From the NCBI RefSeq assembly GCF_023715505.1, contig NZ_JAMBOH010000004.1:310001-374000 (forward strand): a stretch of DNA of 64,000 nucleotides. The letters run 5' to 3'. The stretch is from Neobacillus cucumis (GTDB lineage Bacteria; Bacillota; Bacilli; Bacillales_B; DSM-18226). Position numbers and translations under genes: made by a program. Shown here piece after piece: positions 43,408 to 53,035 of this stretch; positions within the stretch are counted from its first letter, which is position 1; each line of letters begins with the position of its first letter. The notes below the pieces were generated by a model. That model searched no databases, was not told the DNA's origin, and was given only the letters and a program-made list of their open reading frames with translations.

Positions 43408-45156
43408 ATGAGTTATTCACCAAATATGAAAATGGGTAAGATCCTGGCAAATAAAAATGCCAAAGCAGTTTTGCTAAAATATGTGCCACAATTATTGGAA
43501 CCTACTGAATTCCCGATTATGTTTGTAAAATTAAATACGTTGGAACAACTAATTTCGCGGCTGCCTGAGTCCTTACGTACAACGGATATTGTAGAAAAAC
43601 TGTATTCAGAATTGGCTGCACTTGAAGAGTTAGAAGAAGAGACTGGTTACGTTTCACCAGCGTCTAATTATGAATCTGAGTCAGTAATTTTGGGATCGGC
43701 AAGAGTTTATTCAAAGAACTCAGTAGAAAAATGGGCCGCTTTTGAGGTCGAACTTCATGGCCCGCATCACGGCAACCCTTTTATTGACGTCACTTTGGAA
43801 GCGGAATTTTACTTTAATGGAAAGAAACGATACAAAACTCTTGGATTCTATGATGGGGAGGGGATCTATCGAATTAGATTTATGCCGGATATAGAGGGAA
43901 GCTGGACATTTCAAACAACGAGCAACGCTAGATCTCTGGCAGGTATAGAAGGTAAGTTTACATGTGTCAGTCCTTCTAAGGAAAACCATGGTCCTGTCCG
44001 TGTAAAAAATACTTTTCATTTTTCGTATGAAGATGGAACCCCATACGTTCCAGTAGGGACCACTTGTTACGCATGGGTTCACCAAGAGGAAAAATTAATT
44101 CAACAAACATTGAATACATTACAGGCTTCACCATTCAATAAGATACGAATGTGTGTCTTTCCTAAATCGTATCAGTTTAACTCTAATGAGCCTTTGTACT
44201 ATCCATTTGAAGGGTCTCTTGAGGAAGGATGGGACTTTACACGTTTTAATCCAAAGTTTTTTCAGCACTTAGAACAAAGGATCACAGATCTTGGCAATCT
44301 CGGAATTGAAGCCGATCTCATCCTGTACCACGCCTATGATAGGTGGGGATTTGCAGAAATGAAACAGGTGGAGGATGATCGCTATCTGAGATACCTCACC
44401 GCCCGTCTATCAGCCTATCGCAATCTTTGGTGGTCATTAGCAAATGAATATGACTTAATGTGGGCTAAAGAAATCGAGGATTGGGAGCGCTTTGCTCAGA
44501 TTATAACGGAAAATGATCCTCACCATCATCTTATTTCCATTCACAACTGTTGGGGATTCTATGATTATTCACGGCCTTGGATTACACACTGCAGTGTTCA
44601 GCGAATTGATGTATATAAAACATCTGAAAATACGGATGACTGGAGAAAACAGTGGAATAAACCAATCGTGATCGACGAATGTGCCTATGAAGGAGATATT
44701 GACCAAGGATGGGGAAATATCTCCGGGGAAGAAATGGTACGCCGGTTTTGGGAAGGGGCAGTTAGAGGCGGTTATGTTGGACATGGCGAAACATATCTTC
44801 ATCCAGAAGATATTTTATGGTGGTCCAAAGGTGGACAGTTACATGGGGACAGTCCAAAGCGAATTGGTTTCTTGAGGCGGATAATGGAAGAGGGGCCGGA
44901 AGAAGGATTGAATCCTTTAGAAACCACTTGGGATGCACCTTCTGCGGGAATTCCTGACCTGTTTTATTTATATTATTATGGCTTTAATCGACCTAGTTTC
45001 AGAGAGTACCGGATGAAACCTGGCATTCAATATAAAGTTGAAGTAATCGATACTTGGGAAATGACAATTAATGAACTCGAAGATGTTTATGAAGGGAAAT
45101 TTAGAATAGAACTTCCAGGTAAACAGTATATGGCTGTCAGGATGACTAAAATATAA
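43408..45156 (+). CDS. DUF5060/DUF4038-type glycoside hydrolase with helical N-domain
   Basis: The 582-residue protein has three parts. Residues 1-80 are a helical module (MGKILANKNAKAVLLKYVP... then TLEQLISRLPESL) similar to modules at the ends of the GH78 and GH3 proteins. Residues about 90-190 form a beta-sandwich like DUF5060 (KWAAFEVELHGP...IYRIRFMPDIEGSWTF). The rest is a TIM-barrel like DUF4038 (GTTCYAWVHQ, LWWSLANEYDLM, PIVIDECAYEGD) with a C-terminal beta domain (DUF5605-like). The Glu residues in LANEYD and DECAYEG are the likely catalytic acids. No signal peptide. Its sugar target is unknown; context suggests plant glycan fragments. It is followed 17 bases later by an esterase gene. 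Confidence 0.88.
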   Translation: MSYSPNMKMGKILANKNAKAVLLKYVPQLLEPTEFPIMFVKLNTLEQLISRLPESLRTTDIVEKLYSELAALEELEEETGYVSPASNYESESVILGSARVYSKNSVEKWAAFEVELHGPHHGNPFIDVTLEAEFYFNGKKRYKTLGFYDGEGIYRIRFMPDIEGSWTFQTTSNARSLAGIEGKFTCVSPSKENHGPVRVKNTFHFSYEDGTPYVPVGTTCYAWVHQEEKLIQQTLNTLQASPFNKIRMCVFPKSYQFNSNEPLYYPFEGSLEEGWDFTRFNPKFFQHLEQRITDLGNLGIEADLILYHAYDRWGFAEMKQVEDDRYLRYLTARLSAYRNLWWSLANEYDLMWAKEIEDWERFAQIITENDPHHHLISIHNCWGFYDYSRPWITHCSVQRIDVYKTSENTDDWRKQWNKPIVIDECAYEGDIDQGWGNISGEEMVRRFWEGAVRGGYVGHGETYLHPEDILWWSKGGQLHGDSPKRIGFLRRIMEEGPEEGLNPLETTWDAPSAGIPDLFYLYYYGFNRPSFREYRMKPGIQYKVEVIDTWEMTINELEDVYEGKFRIELPGKQYMAVRMTKI

Positions 45157-45173
45157 CAAAAGGAGAGGTAAAA

Positions 45174-46475
45174 ATGAATCGTTCTTACATGACTGTGACA
45201 GAGGTTACTGACTATGGCCCTTATATAACCAAAATCATTCTTCCACTTTCCCAATCTATTAAATCAGAGGCACTATCGGAAGATACATTCAACGTTTATG
45301 TCGAGAGACGAAGCAAAAAAACGGGCGAAGTGATACAACTCAGAAAAGATTGGAATTCGGTAGAACTTTATCCGTCAAAAGGCTATTGTCGTGTGACAAA
45401 TGCGTATACATCAGACAGTGAAGGGAACAAAACCGAAATGGGCAGACACGCCACGCTGGAACTAGAATGTGAGGCGATCTACCGTTTGAACTCGGAAATT
45501 GCGTTTGTGCAGGAACATAATGTTTATGTTTTCTGCGAGTTTCGCATAACGCAGGTGAAAGAAATACTAACCAATAATGATTCCATTTCAGGACATGTCT
45601 ATGATCATTTCGGCGGCGGTAACATGGAGCAGGTCAAAGGGTGGGTAAACAGCGAGTCATCATATGCTGAGATGCCCCTTCGTTTTGGCTATTTTTCGCC
45701 AAATATGAGCAGAGATAAACATCCCTTGATCATCTGGCTGCATGGAGCAGGCGAAGGCGGATATGACACGACGGTGGCTTATACCGGAAATAATGTTGTA
45801 AACCTGTCAAGTGAAAAAGTACAGAAAATATTCGGGGGCGGTTATGTCCTTGCTCCACAAGTACCCACAATGTGGATGGATGACGGCAGCGGTGAGTACA
45901 CTAAGAGCGGAAATTCAATGTACGTGAAGGCACTAAAAGCGCTTATTGATGAGTTTATTAATTTACATTCAAACATAGATTCAAATCGTATCTACATCGG
46001 TGGCTGTTCTAACGGGGGTTTTATGACCATGCGAATGATAATCGATTACCCTGATTTCTTTGCAGCTGCATATCCCGTATGCGAAGCTCTCTATGACGAG
46101 GTCATTACTGATCAAAATATTCAAGATATCAAGAATACTCCGATCTGGTTCACACATGCAAAAAATGATGAAATCGTAAAACCTGAGATCACGGTGGTTC
46201 CAACATATGAGCGTCTACTCAAAGCCGGTGCTCCAAATGTTCATTTTTCATATTTTGATAAGGTCGTAGATACCTCAGGCATTTTCAAGGATAGTGAAGG
46301 CAATCCCTTTGAATTTTTCAGTCATGGTACCTGGATCTACATGCTCAAGGACGAATGCGTACTCGACTACGATGGTTCTCCGGTAAAAGAAAGCGGAAAA
46401 GAGGTAACTCTACTCCAATGGTTGGCCTTGCAGTCAAAACAAATAACAGTCCAGAATTGTAAATCCTATCAGTAA
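45174..46475 (+). CDS. esterase/PHB-depolymerase-like with Ig-type N-domain
   Basis: The 433-residue protein has an N-terminal beta-rich region (about 1-125, with TEVTDYGPYITKIILPL) of the kind seen as Ig-like domains ahead of esterases. An alpha/beta hydrolase follows: PLIIWLHGAGEGGYD (oxyanion loop), nucleophile Ser279 in GGCSNGGFMT, Asp in HAKNDEIV and His in FFSHGTWIY. No signal peptide is seen, unlike the related secreted protein at 29437. It is probably a sugar or feruloyl/acetyl esterase. AAGGAGAGG leads the ATG. Gene order (hydrolase then esterase) suggests that both act on the same acylated oligosaccharide. Confidence 0.85.
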   Translation: MNRSYMTVTEVTDYGPYITKIILPLSQSIKSEALSEDTFNVYVERRSKKTGEVIQLRKDWNSVELYPSKGYCRVTNAYTSDSEGNKTEMGRHATLELECEAIYRLNSEIAFVQEHNVYVFCEFRITQVKEILTNNDSISGHVYDHFGGGNMEQVKGWVNSESSYAEMPLRFGYFSPNMSRDKHPLIIWLHGAGEGGYDTTVAYTGNNVVNLSSEKVQKIFGGGYVLAPQVPTMWMDDGSGEYTKSGNSMYVKALKALIDEFINLHSNIDSNRIYIGGCSNGGFMTMRMIIDYPDFFAAAYPVCEALYDEVITDQNIQDIKNTPIWFTHAKNDEIVKPEITVVPTYERLLKAGAPNVHFSYFDKVVDTSGIFKDSEGNPFEFFSHGTWIYMLKDECVLDYDGSPVKESGKEVTLLQWLALQSKQITVQNCKSYQ

Positions 46476-46681
46476 AGTGAAGCTATTAAAACAAATATAG
46501 TAATTTAAGAACATCCATTTGGAAAATCCGCTATGTGGGTGAGAAGGAACTATCTGGATGGTTCAATAGATTTTTGAAAAGTTTACTCCCTTAGCATCTT
46601 CACAAAAACTAGAGCAGTTAAATAAAAAACTACTTCTGGTACTTCAATAGACTATGAAATAGTAATGAGGAGGACTGTTGG

Positions 46682-48991
46682 ATGGAAAGAGATATTAAAA
46701 AATTAATTGAACAAATGACACTTGAAGAAAAGGCTGGTCTTTGCTCCGGGCTAAACTTCTGGCAGCTTAAAGGAATAGAGAGATTAGGCATACCATCCAT
46801 TATGGTTACAGATGGCCCGCATGGCCTGCGCAAACAGCAGCAAAGTGCCGATCACCTGGGGATTTATGATAGTGTGCCAGCAACCTGTTTCCCTTCCGCT
46901 GTTGGACTTGCAAGTACATGGAATCGTTCTCTGATTAATAAGGTTGGTACTGCCTTGGGTGAAGAGTGTCAGGCTGAGGACGTTGCCGTCCTGCTTGGAC
47001 CGGGTGCGAATATTAAACGCTCACCATTGTGCGGCAGAAATTTTGAATATTTTTCCGAGGACCCCTATCTTTCTTCGGAATTAGCGGCCAGCCACATTAA
47101 TGGTGTTCAAAGCCAAGGCGTAGGTACATCTCTTAAACATTTTGCTGCAAACAATCAGGAACATCGCCGTATGTCGGTGGATGCAATCGTTGATGAACGG
47201 ACGTTAAGAGAAATCTATCTTGCTAGTTTTGAGAAAGCCGTTAAGAAGGGGGAACCATGGACTGTTATGTGTTCCTATAACAAAGTAAATGGGGAATATG
47301 CTTCAGAAAATAAAACATTATTGACTGATATTTTAAAGGATGAATGGGGATTTGATGGGTTTGTCGTTTCAGACTGGGGTGCAGTCAACGAGCGGGCAAA
47401 GGGGTTAGAAGCCGGATTAGATTTAGAAATGCCTTCAAGTAATGGATTAGGAGATAGAAAAATTGTTGAAGCGGTAAAGAGCGGTAAACTTTCGGAACAA
47501 ACACTGGACAAAACCGTGGAACGATTATTAAAAATTATCTTTAAGGCAGTGGATAACAAAAAAGAAAACGCAGTTTATGATAAAGAGGAACACCACCAGC
47601 TTGCTAGAGAAGTAGCGAGGGAAAGTATGGTTTTACTGAAAAATGAAGATCGTATTCTTCCGTTAAAAAAGGACGGAACGATTGCTGTTATCGGTGAGTT
47701 TGCTGTTAACCCAAGATATCAGGGCGGTGGAAGTTCCCATATCAAGCCGACCAAGCTGGATAATATTTGTGAGGAAATAGAAAAGAGTGCAGGAAATGCC
47801 AGCATTGTTTATGCAAAAGGATATCATTTAAAAAACGATCTTATAGATGATCAATTAATTTCAGAAGCAAAGGGAAAAGCGATCCATGCGGATGTTGCGG
47901 TTTTATTTGTTGGTCTTCCGGATCGGTATGAATCGGAAGGTTATGACAGAGAGCATTTAAGAATTCCTGACAATCATCGCATTCTTATTGAAGCGGTAGC
48001 AGAGGTACAGCCTAATATAGTGGTCGTCTTAAGCAATGGTGCACCAGTTGAGATGCCGTGGCTTGGTAAAGTAAAGGGTCTCCTGGAAGGGTATTTGGGA
48101 GGTCAGGCGCTAGGAGGCGCCATCGCTGATTTATTATTTGGTGATGAGAATCCAAGTGGAAAATTGGCTGAAACATTCCCGAAAGAGCTGCGTCATAATC
48201 CTTCTTACCTTAACTTCCCTGGGGAAGGGGACAAGGTAGAATATAAGGAAGGGCTTTTTGTAGGGTACCGCTATTACGATGCAAAAGCCATAGAACCGTT
48301 ATTCCCATTCGGTTATGGTTTGAGTTATACAAGCTTTGAATATTCCAAACTATTGATTAACAAAGAATCCATTTTAGATAATGAAATAGTTGAAGTGACA
48401 GTTACAGTTAAAAATACAGGTGAGAGAGCTGGAAAGGAAATTGTTCAGCTTTACGTTCGTGATGTCGAAAGTACTGTTATTCGACCTGGAAAGGAATTAA
48501 AGGGCTTTGTAAAGGTTAATTTACAACCGGGTGAAGAGAAAGATGTAATCTTTACTTTGGATAAAAGAGCTTTTGCTTATTACAATGTGGAGCTTAAAGA
48601 CTGGCATGTTGAGAGTGGATTGTTCGAGGTGCTTGTAGGGAAGTCCTCGGCTGAAATGATTTTAAAAGGTACTCTAGAAGTAAACTCTACTGTTACAGTT
48701 AACAAACTAGTCCACCGAAACACCACTATAGGTGACCTTTTGGCAAATCCAATACTTGCTCCAATCGTCCAAGAAATACTTGCAAAGGCAAATGAAGAAA
48801 GCCCGTTTGCTAATATGGCGGAAGACTCAGATGCTTTTGAAATGTTCCAGGCGATGATGAGATTTATGCCTTTACGTGCCATGGCTGCATTCAATCCAGA
48901 AAAATTAACGGAAGATATGCTTAATGGTCTTATCAAGCAGCTTAATGAGACATTAGACAATACTCCAAAGGCTCAAACAATTGAAAACTAA
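46682..48991 (+). CDS. GH3 beta-glucosidase/beta-xylosidase with helical C-tail
   Basis: The 769-residue protein has the GH3 N-domain first ([32 protein letters not shown], nucleophile Asp231 in [12 protein letters not shown]), then the C-domain ([18 protein letters not shown]), then a fibronectin-like domain (about 555-655, with [15 protein letters not shown]). The tail (about 672-769) starts near 48698 and is helical and Met-rich ([20 protein letters not shown]). Its opening [19 protein letters not shown] matches the tail of the GH78 proteins. No signal peptide is seen; ATG follows GAGGAGG. It is a monocistronic gene. The family is certain; the exact glycoside is not. Confidence 0.93.
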   Translation: MERDIKKLIEQMTLEEKAGLCSGLNFWQLKGIERLGIPSIMVTDGPHGLRKQQQSADHLGIYDSVPATCFPSAVGLASTWNRSLINKVGTALGEECQAEDVAVLLGPGANIKRSPLCGRNFEYFSEDPYLSSELAASHINGVQSQGVGTSLKHFAANNQEHRRMSVDAIVDERTLREIYLASFEKAVKKGEPWTVMCSYNKVNGEYASENKTLLTDILKDEWGFDGFVVSDWGAVNERAKGLEAGLDLEMPSSNGLGDRKIVEAVKSGKLSEQTLDKTVERLLKIIFKAVDNKKENAVYDKEEHHQLAREVARESMVLLKNEDRILPLKKDGTIAVIGEFAVNPRYQGGGSSHIKPTKLDNICEEIEKSAGNASIVYAKGYHLKNDLIDDQLISEAKGKAIHADVAVLFVGLPDRYESEGYDREHLRIPDNHRILIEAVAEVQPNIVVVLSNGAPVEMPWLGKVKGLLEGYLGGQALGGAIADLLFGDENPSGKLAETFPKELRHNPSYLNFPGEGDKVEYKEGLFVGYRYYDAKAIEPLFPFGYGLSYTSFEYSKLLINKESILDNEIVEVTVTVKNTGERAGKEIVQLYVRDVESTVIRPGKELKGFVKVNLQPGEEKDVIFTLDKRAFAYYNVELKDWHVESGLFEVLVGKSSAEMILKGTLEVNSTVTVNKLVHRNTTIGDLLANPILAPIVQEILAKANEESPFANMAEDSDAFEMFQAMMRFMPLRAMAAFNPEKLTEDMLNGLIKQLNETLDNTPKAQTIEN

Positions 48992-49015
48992 ACATCTCAT
49001 AAATAAATAGAGAAT

Positions 49016-49056
49016 TATAACAAGCCAAACGGACTCGGGGAGTTTGGCTTGTTATA
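49016..49056. terminator. long inverted repeat between GH3 and GH30 genes
   Basis: A perfect 15 bp stem (TATAACAAGCCAAAC / GTTTGGCTTGTTATA) with an 11-base loop. No T-run beyond the stem; termination or mRNA end protection is likely. Confidence 0.6.
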
Positions 49057-49213
49057 TGTATTAAGGTTAAAAAACTAATAAATTTAACAATTATCTTTAA
49101 ATAAATACTATTTTTCCATAGATAATACCACAATTCTTTAAAAAAACGATATAAACTGACAAGCAATAAAGCATTTACATAAGTGGAAATAGCATTGGAA
49201 AGGAATGAATTTA

Positions 49214-50542
49214 ATGACTATAAAATGGATTGAAACAACACGTGATTCATATTGGCGAACAAAGGAACCTATCGAAACCTCTGATAAACAAAGTAATTTG
49301 ATCATAACAGCAAATAAAGGCCGTGTTGTTGAAGGTTTCGGCAGCTGTTTTAATGAACTTGGCATGTATGCGCTTAATCACTTGTCAGAAGAAGAGCGTA
49401 CAAAAGTACTAGATTCTTTATTTGCAAAGGATGGTGACTGCCAGTTTACCCTTTGCCGCCTGCCAATTGGTGCAAGTGATTATGCTTTGGAATGGTATAG
49501 TCATAATGAAACCAATGACGACTATGAGATGGAGCATTTCTCGATTGAAAGGGATCAGAAATACCTTATCCCATACATTCGCGAGGCACAAAAAAGAAAT
49601 CCAGATATGAAGTTTTTCGCTTCACCATGGAGCCCTCCAACTTGGTTGAAATTTCCGAAAGCCTACAACTTTGGAACATTAAGATGGGACAAAAAAGTTC
49701 TTGAGGCCTATGCGCTTTATTTTGTGAAGTTTGTTCAAGCGTATGAAAAGGAAGGAATCAAAATCAACCAAATTCATGTTCAAAATGAAGTAATGGCTGA
49801 TCAAAAATTTCCTTCTTGTAAATGGACAGGAGAACAATTACTGGAATTTATCCGGGACTATCTTGGACCTGCTTTTCAAAAGCACAATGTAGACACTGAA
49901 ATCTGGTTGGGGACAATCAACGCTCCAGAGCCTTGGCAAGAGTTAATGACGGATACCACATCTGATTTTGATGTGTATGCTGGTCATGTTCTCAGTGACC
50001 CTGAAGCCTATAAGTATATCTCGGGTGTCGGCTATCAATGGGCAGGAAAACATGCTATCCAAAGGACTGCTGAGAGTTACCCTGAATTACGTTACTTACA
50101 AACGGAAAATGAATGTGGAAACGGCAAAAATTCTTGGGAATATGCGCAATACGTCAGTAACCTTTTCCGTCATTATTTTGTTAATGGGGCTAATGGATAT
50201 GTATACTGGAATGCCGTTCTAGAGCCAAAAGGCCGCAGCACTTGGGGCTGGGAACAAAATTCCATGATTACTGTGGTTCCAGAAACGAAAAGTTTCCAAT
50301 ATAATCCTGAATTTTACGTGGTAAAACATCATTCGCATTTTGTTAAAAATGGAGCAGAAAGACTAGAAACAAAAGGCCATCTAACGGCTCATGCACTTGC
50401 ATTCCAAAATCCGGATAATTCCATTGTATTAATTGTGAACAATCCACTAAAAAAAGAACGGGAATTAGTATTTGAAATCCATGGCCAAGCCTATCAATTT
50501 GATTTAAAACCTGAATCATTTAATACAATTGTTCTAAAATAA
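49214..50542 (+). CDS. GH30 family glycosidase
   Basis: The 442-residue protein matches GH30: GFGSCFNELG near residue 45, SPWSPPTWLKFP, acid/base Glu192 in HVQNEVMAD, and nucleophile Glu298 in LQTENECG, followed by a beta-rich C-terminal domain. This family includes glucosylceramidases, beta-xylosidases and beta-1,6-glucanases. No signal peptide. I take ATG 49214 rather than ATG 49205, since GGAAAGGA lies 9 bases ahead. It is the last gene of the glycan island. In the island setting, a beta-xylosidase or beta-glucosidase role on imported oligosaccharides is likely. Confidence 0.92.
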   Translation: MTIKWIETTRDSYWRTKEPIETSDKQSNLIITANKGRVVEGFGSCFNELGMYALNHLSEEERTKVLDSLFAKDGDCQFTLCRLPIGASDYALEWYSHNETNDDYEMEHFSIERDQKYLIPYIREAQKRNPDMKFFASPWSPPTWLKFPKAYNFGTLRWDKKVLEAYALYFVKFVQAYEKEGIKINQIHVQNEVMADQKFPSCKWTGEQLLEFIRDYLGPAFQKHNVDTEIWLGTINAPEPWQELMTDTTSDFDVYAGHVLSDPEAYKYISGVGYQWAGKHAIQRTAESYPELRYLQTENECGNGKNSWEYAQYVSNLFRHYFVNGANGYVYWNAVLEPKGRSTWGWEQNSMITVVPETKSFQYNPEFYVVKHHSHFVKNGAERLETKGHLTAHALAFQNPDNSIVLIVNNPLKKERELVFEIHGQAYQFDLKPESFNTIVLK

Positions 50543-50909
50543 CCCATTGACTCCGGTATTCATGCGAGGGATGTCAGCTGTAAATGCAATGCAGGAGGTA
50601 GTATTAGAAAAGAATACTTTTATAAACTTGTCAGTGATTGTGTGGAAACACTGTCTGAACTGAAAATAACTATATGAAAAATCGTATTTAAAAACGGGGA
50701 TATTTAGCTGGATTTTCAAATGGCTGTTAGTTATATTAAAACCCACATCTGATTACTTTAGAAGCCCTATCTAAAGTAATCAATCATTGAAAAAAACAGG
50801 AGTTTCTCCATCTTTAAGCTAATATTATCAAGTGACAGATATATTGAAAATATGATATGCTGTCATCTCTACATAATATCAAAAAATAAAAAGAAGAGGT
50901 GCTTGAATA
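50543..50909. other. gene-free gap with a possible decayed coding stretch and a hairpin
   Basis: A frame at 50549-50678 reads IDSGIHARDVSCKCNAGG and on to ETLSELKITI with no start codon. It looks like a C-terminal remnant but I cannot name the family. A perfect 12 bp hairpin GATTACTTTAGA / TCTAAAGTAATC lies at 50751-50781. TGACAG / CTGTCA arms (50833-50865) sit in the likely promoter of the HU gene. Confidence 0.4.
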
Positions 50910-51182
50910 ATGAATAAGACAGAATTAGTAAATGCTGTCGCAACACAAGCAGAACTAGCAAAGAAAGATGCCACAAAAGCTGTGGATGTGTTGCTCGAAA
51001 CCATCTCTAATGCTCTTGCTAAGGAAGAAAAAATCCAGTTAATCGGTTTCGGAACATTTGAAGTTCGCGAACGTGCAGCTCGAACGGGGCGTAACCCACA
51101 AACAGGGGAAGAAATTCAAATTCCCGCTTCTAAAATTCCAGCTTTTAAACCAGGCAAGGAATTAAAGGAAGCCGTTAAATAA
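50910..51182 (+). CDS. hup: HU-type DNA-binding protein
   Basis: The 90-residue protein has the complete HU fold: [11 protein letters not shown] at the start, [20 protein letters not shown], and the DNA-binding arm [20 protein letters not shown], ending GKELKEAVK. Dimers bend and compact DNA. Length and sequence match Bacillus HU (Hbs). The gene is alone, behind AAGAGGTG, with its own terminator. It differs from the rest of the region in being a housekeeping type gene; it may be the main hbs gene or a second copy. Confidence 0.93.
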   Translation: MNKTELVNAVATQAELAKKDATKAVDVLLETISNALAKEEKIQLIGFGTFEVRERAARTGRNPQTGEEIQIPASKIPAFKPGKELKEAVK

Positions 51183-51206
51183 GTTCGAATATCTTTTATT
51201 AAATAC

Positions 51207-51245
51207 AGAAAAGGTTCTAGGGATCATTCCTTAGAGCCTTTTTCT
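51207..51245 (+). terminator. terminator after HU gene
   Basis: A long stem AAAAGGTTCTAGGGA / TCCTTAGAGCCTTTT (two mismatches/wobbles) with loop TCAT and T-rich tail. Confidence 0.88.
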
Positions 51246-51254
51246 GGTTAAAAA

Positions 51255-51690
51255 AAGTAAACTTTTACCACTTGAATTTGTAACCCATTGGTGGATCAGG
51301 AATAGAATCATAATCCCTTTGGAGCTTCTTTTAGAATCCCATATTCTTCATAGAGGATTCTTAATAATCCTGACTGTACTTTCTCTAACCTTTGTATGTG
51401 GAAATTTCTCTTTTAAACAATCCTGTACCTGTGAAGCAGTTATATCTGGAAATTATCTTAACCAATGAAGAATTAATTCTTTATGTCCGTCGAACTTCTT
51501 TCTTCTTGTCATGGTGGACGCAGTCCACTCTACCATTTCATCTAGTGTCTTCTTTACGTACTTATACACTGTATTTCTTGATATATCTAGCTTCTTTGCG
51601 ATCGCAGGTATTCTGTACACCTGATTATGCATTCCTTTAATTTATACATACAATTCGAACTTATCCACCTTTAAATAAAATGATTTTGCT
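51255..51690 (-). pseudogene. istA: IS21-family transposase (IstA) remnant
   Basis: Read on the minus strand, it gives YRIPAIAKKLDISRNTVYKY, then FDGHKELILHWLR, a stop, FPDITASQVQDCLKEKFP, another stop and, in shifted frames, EEYGILKEAPKG and DPPMGYKFKW. These are the helix-turn-helix and the DPPMG(Y)Q start of the catalytic domain of IS21 IstA proteins. There are several stops and frameshifts. The catalytic part and IstB are missing, and no terminal inverted repeats are seen. It is an old insertion scar between HU and the biotin operon. Confidence 0.75.
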
Positions 51691-51824
51691 TTCTTTTTGG
51701 GCCTAAAGGATGTCATAAGTAGAAAAGAAATGTTTGAGAGTATTTAGCAAGTTGATGTGCAGGGCTACCCCTGCTATGCTCATTAATGAAAGATTATGTG
51801 CTTTTTATTACGATTGTCTTTTTT

Positions 51825-51853
51825 ACCTGTTCGTTTTTCGAACGGGTATTTTT
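51825..51853 (+). terminator. terminator-like hairpin upstream of the biotin region
   Basis: ACCTGTTCG / CGAACGGGT (one wobble) with a TTTTT loop is followed by ATTTTTT. It ends whatever plus-strand transcript crosses the istA remnant. Confidence 0.75.
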
Positions 51854-51872
51854 TGATCAAAAAAGGTCATTA

Positions 51873-51926
51873 TTAACGTTCGTTAAACAAAAAAAATTTA
51901 TGAACGTTCAAAACTTTTATTATACT
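51873..51926 (+). promoter_or_regulatory. possible regulated promoter with two AACGTT palindromes
   Basis: TTAACG-TT-CGTTAA (51873-51886) and the perfect palindrome TGAACGTTCA (51901-51910) precede a -10 candidate TATACT (51921-51926). The next gene is bioW, which has its own promoter at 52018; no gene is visible in between. Possibly a TetR-type operator for an alternative promoter. Confidence 0.4.
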
Positions 51927-52017
51927 TTTACGAAAAAATATATAGAAGTAACTCGTTAGCTGTTAAAGCAATCAAGGACGATGGGGATTTGTCGAAAATT
52001 GTTTGAAATTAAAATTA

Positions 52018-52080
52018 TTGACAAAATGGGTAGAAGATTTTAACATTTAAATGTTAACCAATAGTAATATTTGGTTAACA
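52018..52080 (+). promoter_or_regulatory. biotin operon promoter and BirA-like operator
   Basis: TTGACA (52018-52023), 17 bp, TAACAT (52041-52046). The inverted repeat TGTTAACC (52052-52059) - 13 bp - GGTTAACA (52073-52080) overlaps the expected start of transcription. GTTAAC arms 15 bases apart are the known form of Bacillus BirA operators, where biotinoyl-AMP-bound BirA represses the operon. Confidence 0.88.
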
Positions 52081-52249
52081 ATTAGAAAGGTGTGGTTGAA
52101 AGAGAGGCGCTTTTTTTAGGGAAGATCTACTAGATAGAAAGTTTGTTCATAATGATTGCTGACAAAAGATGTGATTTTTAAAAAGAAATCCCCTAATCAA
52201 ATTAATAAGGATACTAAAACAAATACCAAGGTTAGGAGGGTGAGAGTGT

Positions 52250-53035
52250 TTGAGCAAGGAAGACTTCTATAGTGTTAGAATGAGAGCTTCTGAGGATGGA
52301 GCCCATGAACAGGGGGGCAAGCATATTTCCGGTGGAGAACTCATTTCTACCTACGACAATTTGAAAAATGCTGTTAATGTCCTGCTCGAAAAGGCATTAA
52401 CGCATTCAAGAGGGACCCCTGATTTTTTGCAGATTCAGTTTGAATTAATAGATAAACCAATATCAAAATTAAGGCCATTACCGATTGGTACAAATGAAGT
52501 GGAATCTGTAAAAGAAGGACATTCAATCGCACAGAACCTATTAGAGATAGCAGGGGTTCCCCGAAAATGTATTGAAAAAGCATTTGAGCAAATTACTGAA
52601 AATTCCGGGCTTAGAGGGGCCATTTTGTTTGATATTCGATCTAGTGTACGAATAGATAATCGAAACGAAAAAGGAGTACGGGTTTCGAGAATGGACTGGT
52701 TGACCACGAATTTTGACAAATGGTCGGACCACCACAAAATAACTCCAAGTCTAAGGGTGAAAGAGGCACTTGTTCTCGCAACAAAGGTAAGTCAGCATCC
52801 AGCTACAGTCGCAGAATTGTGCTGGTCCGATGATCCTGAATATATTACTGGATATGTTGCAGGTAAAAAAATTGGCTATCAGCGGATTACGAGATTAAAA
52901 GAATATGGTGATGAACGTGGCTGCCGCATCTTCTTTGTGGATGGCTTAAGCGATCTGCATGCATACATAGAATACTTAGAAAAACAGCCAATATTTGTTG
53001 AATGGGAGGAAGATAATGTCACACGAATTAACTGA
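52250..53035 (+). CDS. bioW: 6-carboxyhexanoate-CoA ligase (pimeloyl-CoA synthetase)
   Basis: The 261-residue protein opens with FYSVRMRAS and HISGGE, the known start of BioW enzymes. Further conserved blocks are [32 protein letters not shown] and [18 protein letters not shown]. It activates pimelate to pimeloyl-CoA with ATP, the first step of the Bacillus-type pathway. The start is TTG 52250, 9 bases behind AGGAGGG; no in-frame ATG stands there. The stop overlaps the bioA start by 20 bases, so the two are translationally linked. It is first in the operon behind the BirA-like operator. Confidence 0.95.
   Translation: MSKEDFYSVRMRASEDGAHEQGGKHISGGELISTYDNLKNAVNVLLEKALTHSRGTPDFLQIQFELIDKPISKLRPLPIGTNEVESVKEGHSIAQNLLEIAGVPRKCIEKAFEQITENSGLRGAILFDIRSSVRIDNRNEKGVRVSRMDWLTTNFDKWSDHHKITPSLRVKEALVLATKVSQHPATVAELCWSDDPEYITGYVAGKKIGYQRITRLKEYGDERGCRIFFVDGLSDLHAYIEYLEKQPIFVEWEEDNVTRIN

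Noticed and set aside
51392..51640. 82-codon open frame on the plus strand
   Set aside because: It lies opposite the istA remnant, whose minus-strand translation is recognisable.
52081..52249. Riboswitch in the biotin leader
   Set aside because: The leader is short and no known riboswitch core was recognised; the BirA-like operator explains control.
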